NCBI GenBank assembly: GCA_028565635.1
Contig: JAOXYB010039839.1
Coordinates: 13,520-28,061 of the forward strand
Length of the DNA: 14,542 nt
Source of the DNA: Phoronis ovalis
Lineage: Eukaryota; Phoronida; Phoronidae
Reading direction: 5' to 3'
A program made the translations under genes and the position numbers. Below, in pieces: positions 1-8,639 of the stretch. Under the pieces are notes generated by a model. That model saw only the letters and a program-made list of their open reading frames with translations, was not told where the DNA came from and made no database searches. Positions within the stretch are counted from its first letter, which is position 1. Each line of letters begins with the position of its first letter.

Positions 1-150
1 CTTATAACTGTTATAAAAGAATAGAGTTAAGCTTTCTATGCTATTTATTCCTATAGACTGGAGACAAACAAAAAAATGAAATCACCTCAAACAGCATTCT
101 AACGTAACTCGCGTAACACTAAGACGCGTCTAAAGTCGGCTGACTTTCAA

Positions 151-197
151 CTGGGTTTAATAAAACTAGATTAGTTTTCTAGTTTTACTAGTCCCAG
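151..197. repeat. Hairpin with 20-base arms
   Basis: The left arm is 151-170 and the right arm 178-197, with a 7-base loop. The inner ten pairs (TAAAACTAGA/TCTAGTTTTA) and outer five (CTGGG/CCCAG) are perfect, with three mismatches between them. It lies in otherwise featureless DNA downstream of gene 1. Confidence 0.6.
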
Positions 198-668
198 CTT
201 TCAATCAGTGTGTCACTAAACCGGACTAAGTGTATCTTCTATGAAAAAATCATGAGCTTAAAGCAGAATTAAAAAAGATATGCATGATTTATAATCCACA
301 AAAATGATTATAAAATATAAATATTGAGTATGCTAAATAAAATAATTTCCACGTTTTATAAAACGAAATGCTAACAAACAACATTAGAAAACACGTACGT
401 TCTGAAAGCCTTCCCAAACCAGGAAGTAACGGTTTTCCCCACTACTTTTTCTTATCCCTACATGTGCCTAGTATGTAAAATAATCATAGCGCCATAGCGT
501 GCGAGACCTAATAGACCAAATAGTAATTTCAAAATTAAAATACAAAACGTGGTTCATTAGCCCTTTAGCCCATGTTCATTCACAAAATGAATAGGCAGCA
601 ATGAAAACGATAAGTTATATTTCATGGATTAAACATTACTGCCTCATTATCTCGACGTTTATTTTCAG

Positions 669-755
669 GACGAAGATGAAACATTGAAAGCAGAACGATT
701 TGCTTCTGGATTTTGTCGCGGAATTGTGAAATATCATGGTTTCAAGGCAGGCTAG
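669..755 (+). CDS. Possible terminal coding exon of an unrecognised plus-strand gene
   Basis: A pyrimidine-rich stretch ending ATTTTCAG (668) is followed by a frame open for 28 codons and a TAG (753-755). The other two frames stop within the first few codons. The peptide starts DEDETLKAERFASGFCRGIV and is charged. The stretch is richer in G+C than its flanks, as an exon would be. I do not recognise the protein, and the upstream exons would lie outside the window. It would converge tail to tail on gene 1. Low certainty: one exon of this size can arise by chance. Confidence 0.25.
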   Translation, partial: DEDETLKAERFASGFCRGIVKYHGFKAG

Positions 756-896
756 TGATAACTAGGAAGAACTCGGCATTAAATTCAAATGCTTGATTCA
801 TATCCCGGATCACTTTTTTGTAATCTACAGAACATAATTATATGAAGTCGAGTAGAAAACTGTAACATATGTTTATCGTTTTTCGTCGTTTTGTAG

Positions 897-1022
897 CCAG
901 CAATCTTCGTCTTCTCAGAACAGTCCCCAAATGGCGAGGACGGAGGTGTACTGCTATATGCAAGAATTTTAAGATGTCGAGCAGCACTGACCCCATTGGG
1001 ATTTACTCTGGGTTTATCTTAA
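897..1022 (+). CDS. Possible second terminal exon, plus strand, frame undecided
   Basis: TTTTTCGTCGTTTTGTAG (ends 896) is a strong-looking 3' splice site. The roughly 125 bases that follow are clearly more G+C-rich than their surroundings. The frame beginning at 897 is open for 41 codons to a TAA (1020-1022), and another frame stays open to a TAA near 1046, so the phase cannot be chosen. The minus strand is also open here. AATAAA at 1066-1071 could be its poly(A) signal. It might join an alternative form of the exon at 669 or belong to nothing. Confidence 0.22.
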   Translation, partial: PAIFVFSEQSPNGEDGGVLLYARILRCRAALTPLGFTLGLS

Positions 1023-1065
1023 TGGAAGGAATATACAGTCAGGTGTAATATAATTTTTCTTGTAA

Positions 1066-1071
1066 AATAAA
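1066..1071 (+). terminator. Candidate plus-strand poly(A) signal
   Basis: AATAAA lies just after the G+C-richer block at 897-1022 and would suit the end of a plus-strand transcript converging on gene 1. Its value depends on whether those exons are real. Confidence 0.25.
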
Positions 1072-1266
1072 AGCAACTGTTTACACCGGTAACTTTATTC
1101 TATATTTTTTAAATATAAATAATATATGTAGTAATCATTATAACACTATTCACAAATCACAACTATATACATGAAGTATCTAGCAATAAAGCAACAACTA
1201 CGCTATAACTATGTAGACTTAATAGTATGTCAGGTTACAATCGAAATTATATGTTTATCCTATCCG

Positions 1267-1272
1267 TTTATT
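1267..1272 (-). terminator. Candidate poly(A) signal for gene 1
   Basis: The minus-strand hexamer AATAAA lies about 120 bases past the gene 1 stop. A second copy at 1094-1099 lies about 300 bases past it. Such hexamers are common by chance in A+T-rich DNA, so either could be the used site. Confidence 0.35.
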
Positions 1273-1394
1273 AGTCACTTCGTTATTATTGCAACCGTCC
1301 ACGTCATAGATTATTTTTCTACACTACTTTCTCAACACAATATTCTAAAAATTTCGTATATAAAACAAAGATATATACAGTTATGCATAATGAG

Positions 1395-1751
1395 TTATAA
1401 CGTAAACGCCCTCTGCCGAAGAGGCGGGGCTTCACTAAATTCCATTGGCAAATTATCGGTGGGATACGGAACAGGTAAGTGTTTCATTCTAGTTGAGTTA
1501 CTTAAAAGCCTCCATGTGCAATTTCTAACGAGTTCAATTGCAAGAGTACTCAAAACTAATGTGGTGAATTTATCCCCGATACACGATCGGTTCCCGCTTC
1601 CAAATGGTATATAATGGTAATTGTCGATACTTGTAGGATCATTATTCCACCGGTCCGGATCAAATCTTTCCCCATCTCTGAAGATTGTCGTTGTCTCGTG
1701 AATATCACGAATGCTGTACGCAACAGTCCAGCCCTTTGGTATTTGGAAACC
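1395..1751 (-). CDS. CYP26: Gene 1 exon 7: meander, heme-binding loop and C-terminus
   Basis: Residues 367-484 and the TAA stop. It begins GFQIPKGWTVAYSIRDIH, a stretch close to the vertebrate CYP26 equivalent. It holds ERFDPDRW in the meander and FGSGNRSCIG with the thiolate ligand Cys423. The tail YPTDNLPMEF also matches the CYP26 C-terminal pattern. The acceptor is a pyrimidine-rich TTTTCAG. Confidence 0.94.
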   Translation of the reverse strand, partial: GFQIPKGWTVAYSIRDIHETTTIFRDGERFDPDRWNNDPTSIDNYHYIPFGSGNRSCIGDKFTTLVLSTLAIELVRNCTWRLLSNSTRMKHLPVPYPTDNLPMEFSEAPPLRQRAFTL

Positions 1752-4506
1752 CTGAAAAGTTGAAAAATAATTGCAATAGTACCAAACTTTTGCGTACAAA
1801 TAAAGACTATTAACAAAATTAATAATCAAATCTGATATATAGAAAGAGTTTTATAAATCTACTAAACTAATTTCTCAAAGCGTATTACGAAAAATAACAT
1901 GATTATTAATACTTTTTCTTCATTTCATTATTTTCTTGACGAAAATTCATTACTTTTTTTATTTTTTTCAATAAATACTAACCTCAAGTTCGAAGGTCCT
2001 AGTAACTTTCCTGTACCCAGCGCCTACTGGTGGTGTTAGTCGAAGAACCTCTTTGACCACATGGTTAACGTACTTAAGGCTGTTGATTTTGTCATAAGCC
2101 AGATCATAGTCTGATTGGTTATTCGTAAGATCATTTTCAAACAGCTCTGCTGATATTCTCTCTACAACCTATTGGACAAAAAAAAATTATTATGAATTTG
2201 CAAAAATTATTTACAAGCTCAGCTATTTTCAAAATAAATCATCGAAAGTAAATATATTGCCTTTCTCAAATCCAGGGATTGTTGAACAAATGTGATCAAG
2301 CTGTATTGATTTTTTATTAGTCAAAACAATAGAATTGCAATTTTACCTCAGGGTTTTGAGCCAGGTCATGGATCATACAACACATAGCGCTGGACATCTT
2401 CTCATGACCAGCGAACAGCATTTCCAATGCATCATCTTTTAACTCGTCCATACTCAATCGTTCATTGTCATCTGCAGAGTATAATGCTGTCATGGCATCA
2501 ACATGGGCATTTGGATTTCGATTGTTCTCCTTGATTCTTTCTTCTATTTTTTCCAGGAGCATTTTTCTTGCTTTCAAACCCTGAAATACGCATTGCACCA
2601 TGTTAAAAAAGCCGAGACAATACATACATGCGTGTATAGTCATGCGTCAACCAGCAGTTTAATTTACCAGTTTAAAATTATAAAGAGTGTGTGTGAGTGT
2701 GTATTTTTTCGTGTGCAACAATAAACAGACCACCAAGTTTCTATATTTAATAATGTAAAAAATGTAAAATTAAATCCTTCTAAACACATTCAAAACAGTT
2801 TCAACATGTTTGAATATAACTGATTACATGTATTTGCCAGTTTGGATTTGTTACCATTTAAGCCTCATATTATTTTGCTTTAGAAATATAAATGTTTTAT
2901 TTATATAATGTTACATTTAAATGGGTTTGCCATGAACTCGAGATTAAATTGTACCTTGTACAGGCCGGTGCCTGGTATGTTAAACGGCAGGGAAAACAAA
3001 TTCTTTCCAACGTCTTCAAACACTTTAATCATGTAGATTTTCTCTTTTTCGGTGAAATCAAAACCCAGTAATACTTTTGCAGAAACAGAAAAAGCAAGAT
3101 TCCTGAAACGGAAATTATAGTTAGTACATTAGTAAATCTTTTATAGTTCGAGTTTATAGTAAAGGTGTATTTTCAGTTGAACTATTTCTTTATGAATAGC
3201 AAGGTCAAAGTTCACTCACCTATGACTTTAAATCATCTTAAACAGGTTCGTAACTGTTGAACACATTTGATTTTAGTTTACGTTTAAAGTACAACCATAA
3301 CTGTATTTTTCACTTGAAATATATGTGTTGAGGAATGCAATTTAAGGTCACTCACCCTTAAAATTAAAACAGCAATCGGAACTGGTTGCACCTAAATTGT
3401 CAATTTATCATAAAAGGAGTTTGCCTTCAAAAACGACAAAAGGATCCTTTCTAACTTTGAGTATCATATCCTACTTGTCACTACATCTGTACTGTTAAAT
3501 TAAAGGTGAGATATAGTAAATTACCTGCACTCCGGATATCCGAGAACAAATCCTTGACGACACCAATTTGCGATGTACTCTTTTGTGATTGCTTGAATCG
3601 CAGTCATATATCCCGTCAAGGCTTCGGGAGTGAATGCTTTCATTACTGACGCACGTCGCCAGCGATGCGTGGCACCTAAGGGGGAAAACAAGTGAAACTT
3701 GTATCACATGTTACACGTTTTGGAATGTTATAATTAAAGGGAAATGTTATCAAGAACATTCATGAAGGAGTGTGAGAGAAATTATGGTAACACTTGTTTG
3801 TTAAGTTTTTATAATATTAAGTTTAAATTTAATAAACAGTGAAAATCAATCGTACTTGTACGCAAATGGTACAAGGAAATTCACTGATTTCTTTCTTAAT
3901 CTAGTAAACTAAAACAGATAGACTACCTGTGGACTGAGCAAGAGCTCCGTCTCCCATAAGAAGCCGAGTACTGATTGGCCAGTTCATAGTCACCAGGACC
4001 TCTTCACCTAACAAAATCTTTCGCACGTTCTGAGCACCACTGACACGAATTGTAGGACGACCCAAAATGTGACTCTTATACACATTACCATATGTCTTTC
4101 GGCGATTACGGTAGAAGTCATAACCCTAGTGAACAAAACAGGAATAGTTTCTTGGTAACGAATCTTCTTTACACAAATTACTGCTCGTAAACCAAGTCAA
4201 ATAAGGTTTATTGTTACTACATGTTACAGTAGTCGTTTCACATATTCTGCCAGATAGTGTATACCGCCAAATTGTTTCAGTTCAGACATGCAAGAGTTAC
4301 GCAGCAATGTAGTTTCAAACACCTACCTGCAAAACTAATGATAATGTTTCTCCAATGATCGGTAACCCCATTGTTCCTGGCGGTAATGGAAGTTTGTTCT
4401 CTTTGTCGTATGTACTTATAACATATTGTTGCCAAAGTTTGATCGCCAGAATGCATAATAAGACTGGTACCACTAAGGCAATGACTAAGCCCATAACACT
4501 GTCCAT
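1395..4506 (-). CDS. CYP26: Gene 1: CYP26-type cytochrome P450 (retinoic acid hydroxylase family), complete, seven coding exons
   Basis: Coding exons are 4506-4327, 4125-3927, 3675-3525, 3102-2955, 2580-2347, 2168-1983 and 1751-1395 (stop included). They sum to 1455 nt, or 484 residues, near the roughly 500 usual for CYP26. All six introns are GT-AG and the frame is kept throughout. Seen in order: an N-terminal membrane helix (about 5-23); the hinge LPLPPGTMGLPIIGET (39-54), very typical of CYP26; a C-helix HRWRR (130-134); an I-helix AGHEKM (283-288); ExxR (E344, R347); FDPDRW (396-401); and the heme loop FGSGNRSCIG with ligand C423. The family is anchored in the endoplasmic reticulum and oxidises retinoic acid using P450 reductase. 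The start has a strong Kozak context (A at -3, G at +4) and matches gene 2. Oddity: Lys287 replaces the usual I-helix threonine. A sister family of the same clan, such as CYP16, is possible, so the substrate is inferred. Confidence 0.92.
1983..2168 (-). CDS. CYP26: Gene 1 exon 6: J- to K-helix with the ExxR motif
   Basis: Residues 305-366. It contains LKYVNHVVKEVLRLTPPV, in which E344 and R347 form the ExxR pair that stabilises the P450 core. This is followed by GAGYRKVTRTFELE, the substrate-recognition strand next to the heme. The acceptor is CAATAG, the donor is GAG-GTTAGT, and the exon is phase 0 at both ends. Confidence 0.93.
2347..2580 (-). CDS. CYP26: Gene 1 exon 5: G- to I-helix, with an altered oxygen-binding motif
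   Basis: Residues 227-304, starting GLKARKMLLEKIEERI, a charged helix found at this place in CYP26 proteins. It holds the I-helix core MLFAGHEKMSSAM. In the family the core is normally GGHETT or AGHETT; here codons AAG ATG (Lys287, Met288) replace both threonines. The exon is flanked by TTTCAG and GAG-GTAAAA and keeps the frame, so the change is not caused by a wrong splice choice. Confidence 0.92.
2685..2703. repeat. Short interrupted GT microsatellite in gene 1 intron 4
   Basis: A run of GTGTGTGTGAGTGTGT-type sequence on the plus strand lies inside the 374-bp intron between gene 1 exons 4 and 5. It is too short to suggest a function, but it could vary in length between individuals. Confidence 0.6.
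2955..3102 (-). CDS. CYP26: Gene 1 exon 4: E- to F-helix region
   Basis: Completes codon 177 (Arg) and runs to Lys226, ending NLFSLPFNIPGTGLYK. The NLFSLP...PG.GLY pattern is a recognisable CYP26 stretch and matches SLFSLPVAVPGMGLHR of gene 2. The acceptor is TTTCAG and the donor is AAG-GTACAA. The downstream intron is phase 0 and shared with gene 2. Confidence 0.92.
3525..3675 (-). CDS. CYP26: Gene 1 exon 3: C-helix to D/E-helix region
   Basis: Residues 127-176, plus two bases of codon 177. It contains the C-helix THRWRR (129-134); by alignment to the AF at 140-141, His130 sits where many P450s have the C-helix Trp, and Arg134 is the usual heme-propionate arginine. Gene 2 keeps both residues. 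The flanking introns are phase 1 and phase 2, and neither exists in gene 2, which encodes this stretch inside one larger exon. Confidence 0.9.
3927..4125 (-). CDS. CYP26: Gene 1 exon 2: N-terminal beta-sheet and B-helix region
   Basis: Residues 61-126 plus one base of codon 127. It opens GYDFYRNRRKTYG and carries HILGRPTIRVSG (79-90), which is identical in gene 2 and typical of CYP26. The acceptor is CACTAG and the donor is CAG-GTAGTC. The intron that follows (phase 1) is absent from gene 2. Confidence 0.92.
4327..4506 (-). CDS. CYP26: Gene 1 exon 1: membrane anchor and proline-rich hinge
   Basis: This exon encodes residues 1-60: a short acidic start, a hydrophobic helix rich in Val, Leu and Ile, a charged linker (DKEN, 34-37) and the proline-rich hinge that orients the catalytic domain on the membrane. 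It ends in CAG followed by GTAGGT, leaving a phase 0 intron. Gene 2 has an intron at the same place after the matching LVKQ. Confidence 0.92.
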
Positions 4507-4522
4507 GCTTGGTATAAAACCA
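4507..4522 (-). other. Gene 1: probable 5' UTR segment behind a 3' splice site
   Basis: Reading the minus strand, a pyrimidine-rich tract (TTCACTTTCTCTATTTGTAG) ends at 4523 and looks like a good 3' splice site, only 16 bases before the start codon. This implies that transcription starts at a non-coding exon farther up (higher coordinates). Plausible minus-strand donors lie near 5330 (CAG-GTAGGT), 6447 (AAG-GTATGT) and 7750 (CAG-GTAACT). I cannot choose between them, so the gene 1 promoter is not located. Gene 2 shows the same arrangement. Confidence 0.5.
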
Positions 4523-4554
4523 CTACAAATAGAGAAAGTGAATATATCAAACTT

Positions 4555-4571
4555 AGGTCACCAACAGGTGT
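4555..4571 (+). promoter_or_regulatory. Proximal DR5-like element beside the gene 1 start
   Basis: AGGTCA-CCAAC-AGGTGT: a perfect first half-site, a five-base spacer and a second half-site with one mismatch at the last base. It begins 49 bases upstream of the gene 1 start codon. Proximal DR5 elements close to the start are a known feature of vertebrate CYP26A1. If gene 1 has the leader intron proposed here, the element is intronic rather than in the core promoter. Confidence 0.35.
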
Positions 4572-5052
4572 TTGACAAATTGTTATGTTTTTCAACAAGT
4601 GAAGTTAATTTACCATTTGACATTATTTCAATATACGTACTGGTGTCTTCATTACCCAGGCGATTTCACTTGTCATTTTAATTGCCACCCCGTAGACTAG
4701 TCTAGTGGTTACATACATTCGTAACGGATACATCACTAAAATGTACAGCCTGCCTATTAACCTGACGTGATTAATTTAATGGGAAAGAAAAAGATGTACG
4801 CAAACGTCCTCATGCAATTCAAAAACCAATTTGGCAAAAATATGTTAAATATTAAGCCAGAAATTTATCTGCCATTACAACCTATTAAGAATTGGCAAAT
4901 GTCATATTAAGAACAGTTGCCAAATGTACATGGAGTACGATATGCATAATAACAGGTAGTGTGGAATTCAGTTTAAAAATGAAATACTGCGTTCGTCGAC
5001 CCATCACCTGTTTAATTTTTTTTAATAATTGCATACTTATTTAAATTAAAGT

Positions 5053-5156
5053 ACCGGAACATAAGTAAGCGTTCCGGTGAGCAGTTGTTTGGAGCTCACC
5101 CCCAAACACCTTAGTTCGTGCTGCTCTGTGTGAGTTTCAAACCCTCAAACAGAGCA
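5053..5156. repeat. Three consecutive hairpins in a compact block
   Basis: Perfect arms are ACCGGAAC/GTTCCGGT (5053-5060, 5071-5078), GTTTGG/CCAAAC (5087-5092, 5102-5107) and TGCTCTGT/ACAGAGCA (5122-5129, 5149-5156). The block is more G+C-rich than its surroundings. The third hairpin has a T-arm-like inner sequence (GAGTTTCAAACCC), but no tRNA fold can be drawn. It might be a structured RNA or a remnant of a SINE-like element. Confidence 0.4.
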
Positions 5157-7435
5157 ATAAAATATCTATAGACATTTCTAAGAGCCTTTTTGTCACTGCA
5201 AATATGTTGCTTTGTACATTCGCTCATTTTCTAGCCAATATGGGAGAACACAACGAAGTTACGATAGATATCTTTTTTGCACGCATTATAAACTTTCCAG
5301 TCATCATAACCTCGGGTTACCTACCTGATAATTATTCTGTTAGCTGTCTTTAAACTGTTACCTCTTCCGTAAAAGAATGTAACATAATTTTTGACAAACG
5401 TGAACGTTCAACTTGTTTTCACTAATGGGTAGTGAAAGAGAAACTGTCTGTTTACAAGTTAAACTCAAGTTATGTAGAAAGATCTTGTTTCATGCCCTAA
5501 TGCCCTCAAAAAAGCAGTTGTATAAGGAATGTGACCCAACCACCCTAACAGGCCAAACAATGATGACTATGATTTTATTAGAAATTGATTTTGAAGTTTC
5601 TTGCGCGCAAGCAGTGCATCAAAATACCATGAATAGGTGTTGACCATCATGTTCAGCACAACAGCAGCTTCGTTTTCTTAGCATTTACTATATTTATGAT
5701 CTAACTATTAAGCAGTTAGGAGAATGCGGGTCGTCGGGGCTATTGGCAACACCCAGCTAGAATTGTTGCACCGGATTGGCAAAGCTATTGTCAATGAAAC
5801 AACTTTAATTGGAATGTAAAATACAGTTTCACAAGTTAAGCAACTGTATTTTCTTAAAACTCAAATTTCAAACAATAACGACCCCATAACTACGGATAAC
5901 GGTTAACCACGTATAAAAGTTAAATAATTTAATAAATGATCTCCCTCTAATAGATGCACCTGAAACATTCGGGTAAAAATTGCGTATTCAAAAGCTCAAA
6001 TAAAATCACAAGCGGATTCTGTTAATTGGCAAACGGTTTTGTTTTTTTATTAGTTGTACTGTCGCGTACATTGATACAGACACAGTTTAGGCCAAACAAA
6101 TGATTACATGGCATCTCGTCATAAGTGTGTTACTGCCAGGGTAACTACAATGTGCTTTAAGTGATTTAAATGAGATATTTTTAGTTTGTGAATGTCACAA
6201 TAAGTTCACGGGTCTGTATAATAATGCATCATAAATGACCCGTAACGTATATTTGGACTCGTTTTGTGATATTTCTGACACAGGGATGGTACCCATGTGT
6301 ACAACTACAAATTTTTATTGTTTAATTCTTGTAATTTCGCGCAGATTGTGTTATTTGTCTTCCTGTAAAGGGCATGGATAGTTCAGTTATGGACATGCTA
6401 CATGTATTTGATGGTTGTACCTGCATGGTCCCGTGTATAGTACATACCTTAAATAAATTATAAACTTTATTGGAAATATCTAAAATTGCGTAAAATCCCC
6501 TTTGGATCATTTGTAGGACTATTTGTTTCGGATTGCTCCCATTTGCCAGCGCTAAAAGTGTATAATTTGTTTTGACAGCCTGATTCATTAAATTATTTCA
6601 AGAAACTCAGTAATGCATCTCTCGGCAAAGTTGTACCAGAATGGAATCTCGACCAGGTCTTTTGCATGATTCAGGAATTAGTTTATGAAATTGTCGAACG
6701 TAGGTTTATTTTTTGTAATGTTTTGTACAAAATATACTGAAATGAGATCCAAATCCCAGATTTATGAATGCGAAATATGGAGTAATTACCGGGCGTAATT
6801 AGTTCCATATATTAGAACGGTGGTTATAGTTCAAGGTGTGCTATACTGTGATAATATACAGCACCACACTAGAACTTCAACAAGGAAGATGTCGAATCAC
6901 TGTGTATTAGTATATCAAAAGTATGTGAAAGTCATCCGCAAGTGCATATATATAAAATACCGCAGTAAAGTTTGAAAGTTCAAATTAACATTATGATTAG
7001 GTGCACAAGTCTGTTCAGAATCTCTTCTTAAATATTTTCTGTTAAAACAGTGAATAGTTACATATATTTAAAAAAAGCCGCATGATTTTGCAAAATGAAA
7101 CAAAAGAGATTTACCTTAAAAATATTGTAACTGTCTCTACTGTTGTCATTTTATTTGTAGCCACTCCGACGGTAACAGTACCTTTTTCATGTGCCAATAT
7201 GAACGCCTCTGTGATGTTGCTTCGACTATACTAATTTCCTTTCCGCGCGTTACACAACAGTCTTTATATTAGAACGCTTAGACACCGTTAGCCCCCCGTT
7301 AGCCTATGGCATGTCCAGTTTGACATCAACTATGCTAACCTCTTGACCCTCTCTATATTGTGTAATAATAACACAAAGATGTGAGTGTGGTAATATTATT
7401 TACGTAACAAGAAGGTTACATGCAGTAGCTTCCTA

Positions 7436-7538
7436 AGTTATGCTCTGCTGCATACAATCATACAAAATACTGGTTTGTAATAACACAATACATGTAATTA
7501 AGACTGGCCAAACCAGTATTTAGTAGCAGAGCATAACT
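7436..7538. repeat. Long interrupted inverted repeat
   Basis: The outer arms AGTTATGCTCTGCT (7436-7449) and AGCAGAGCATAACT (7525-7538) are perfect 14-mers. Inner arms AAATACTGGTTT (7465-7476) and AAACCAGTATTT (7510-7521) are perfect 12-mers. The left side carries about 12 extra bases, and the loop is 33 bases. This resembles a small foldback element or MITE that gained an insertion. No flanking target duplication is obvious. Confidence 0.6.
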
Positions 7539-8491
7539 CAAAAATCCACAGATTTCAACAACGAGCTGAATTTCATTCACTATTTGAGAAAAACGTATTC
7601 GAGTCTTGGTTTTCACATCAATCAGTGAATTTGTTATTATATTTCATATAATTATCTGAATTGCTGGCTGGAATATTTGTATACTGCTTGATTTTCGCAT
7701 CTTTGAAACACTATTTTAAAAATCACTTAAGTATTCACCTTCAGTTACCTGTTGCTTGTACAGTAAAGAAACGAATCTTTATTATTGCCTCTAACACTGC
7801 AATCTTCAGGGAAAGTACTGAATGATACATGTGTTAGTTGTACCGCATTTTAGGTAGTAACTAGTTTTGTCTGGCTAAATCATTAGTTTCTTTATTACAC
7901 ATTTTAATGTGTTAATATTAAAATATCAACCAAAATTATATTTTTTGTAAATTTCATTCCTATCCCTTTTAATAAAAAAAAATGAATTAATCATATGTAT
8001 TTAACTTAATAATGTTAAAATGTTAAACAATAAATAAATTCTATGCTTTAGTCATTATTAAAAGTAACATTATCAGAAAAAAACTAATATAATAAAAAAA
8101 AAACAATAACAGTGTGAAAACATCATTTATGATTTTAAACGTATTAGTCCGAGTAACTTATTTCTTTCAATTGGTGCAACTTAAAGTTAAAACAATAATA
8201 AAATACAATAATAAGTAAGAAAAGTTATAGAACTTTGCATTAAAAGCGATATGACTGCATAATTAAACTAGTAACGCGACTTTTTAGGATCGTAAAAATC
8301 AAAAACGAACTCTATGCTGAGAACTGGAAATCCTGTTGTACACGATTTTAATTATAAATTTCAGGGATGCGTGCTTGTTAAAATTACTGGCAAGTGTTAG
8401 AATTCCACTTGATTATGTCTGTCAATACTAGACAGGCCGAACTAATTAGAGACCACAATCCGGGGACCACAACTTTACACGTACGCAGGAA

Positions 8492-8508
8492 AGGTTACGC
8501 AAGGTTCA
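8492..8508 (+). promoter_or_regulatory. DR5-like element, one mismatch
   Basis: AGGTTA-CGCAA-GGTTCA: the first half-site misses RGKTSA at its fifth base, and the second is perfect. It sits right before an 8-bp inverted repeat (ACTTATGA at 8511-8518, TCATAAGT at 8530-8537). Weak on its own. Confidence 0.2.
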
Positions 8509-8639
8509 TTACTTATGATCACTTTATGGTCATAAGTTTAAACAGCATTACTCGTCATTGCAGAAAAAAACCTAGGGGACAACTGTTACATTATTTTATA
8601 CATGTATTTATAAATACCAGTGCGTAAAAAAAACTTAAC

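Larger units (their letters stand above)
4572..8491. other. Gene-free spacer, gene 1 side
   Basis: I see no defensible coding exon here. Open frames at 5413-5643 and 6322-6588 show no recognisable domain. Apart from the hairpin block at 5053-5156 and the foldback at 7436-7538, it holds a perfect 12-bp palindrome TAGACTAGTCTA (4693-4704), the palindrome TGAACGTTCA (5401-5410), a DR0-like pair AGTTCA-AGGTGT (6828-6839) and a very A+T-rich tract at about 7900-8110. Confidence 0.6.

Noticed and set aside
1171-1614. 147-codon plus-strand frame overlapping the last exon of gene 1
   Set aside because: Its second half is the antisense shadow of gene 1 exon 7, and its first half lies in A+T-rich 3' sequence with no recognisable domain.
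5122-5156. tRNA T-arm-like hairpin (GAGTTTCAAACCC)
   Set aside because: The stem is only four pairs at the expected place, and no D-arm, anticodon arm or acceptor stem can be drawn around it.
5532-5545. TGACCC-AA-CCACCC as a minus-strand DR2
   Set aside because: One mismatch in an isolated spot; many one-mismatch pairs of some spacing are expected in a region this size.
5413-5643. Open frame with an internal ATG at 5425, 72 codons, plus strand
   Set aside because: No recognisable domain, no clear splice or promoter context, and a length expected by chance in 8.7 kb of spacer.
6322-6588. 88-codon minus-strand frame
   Set aside because: Composition matches the surrounding non-coding DNA, no family signature is visible, and no exon-like splice sites flank it.
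8030-8110. A-rich tract as a retroposon tail
   Set aside because: No retroposon body or target duplication is visible beside it; it looks like general low-complexity sequence.
8394-8627. 77-codon plus-strand frame
   Set aside because: It begins at a GTG, not an ATG, contains a hairpin, and has no recognisable domain.
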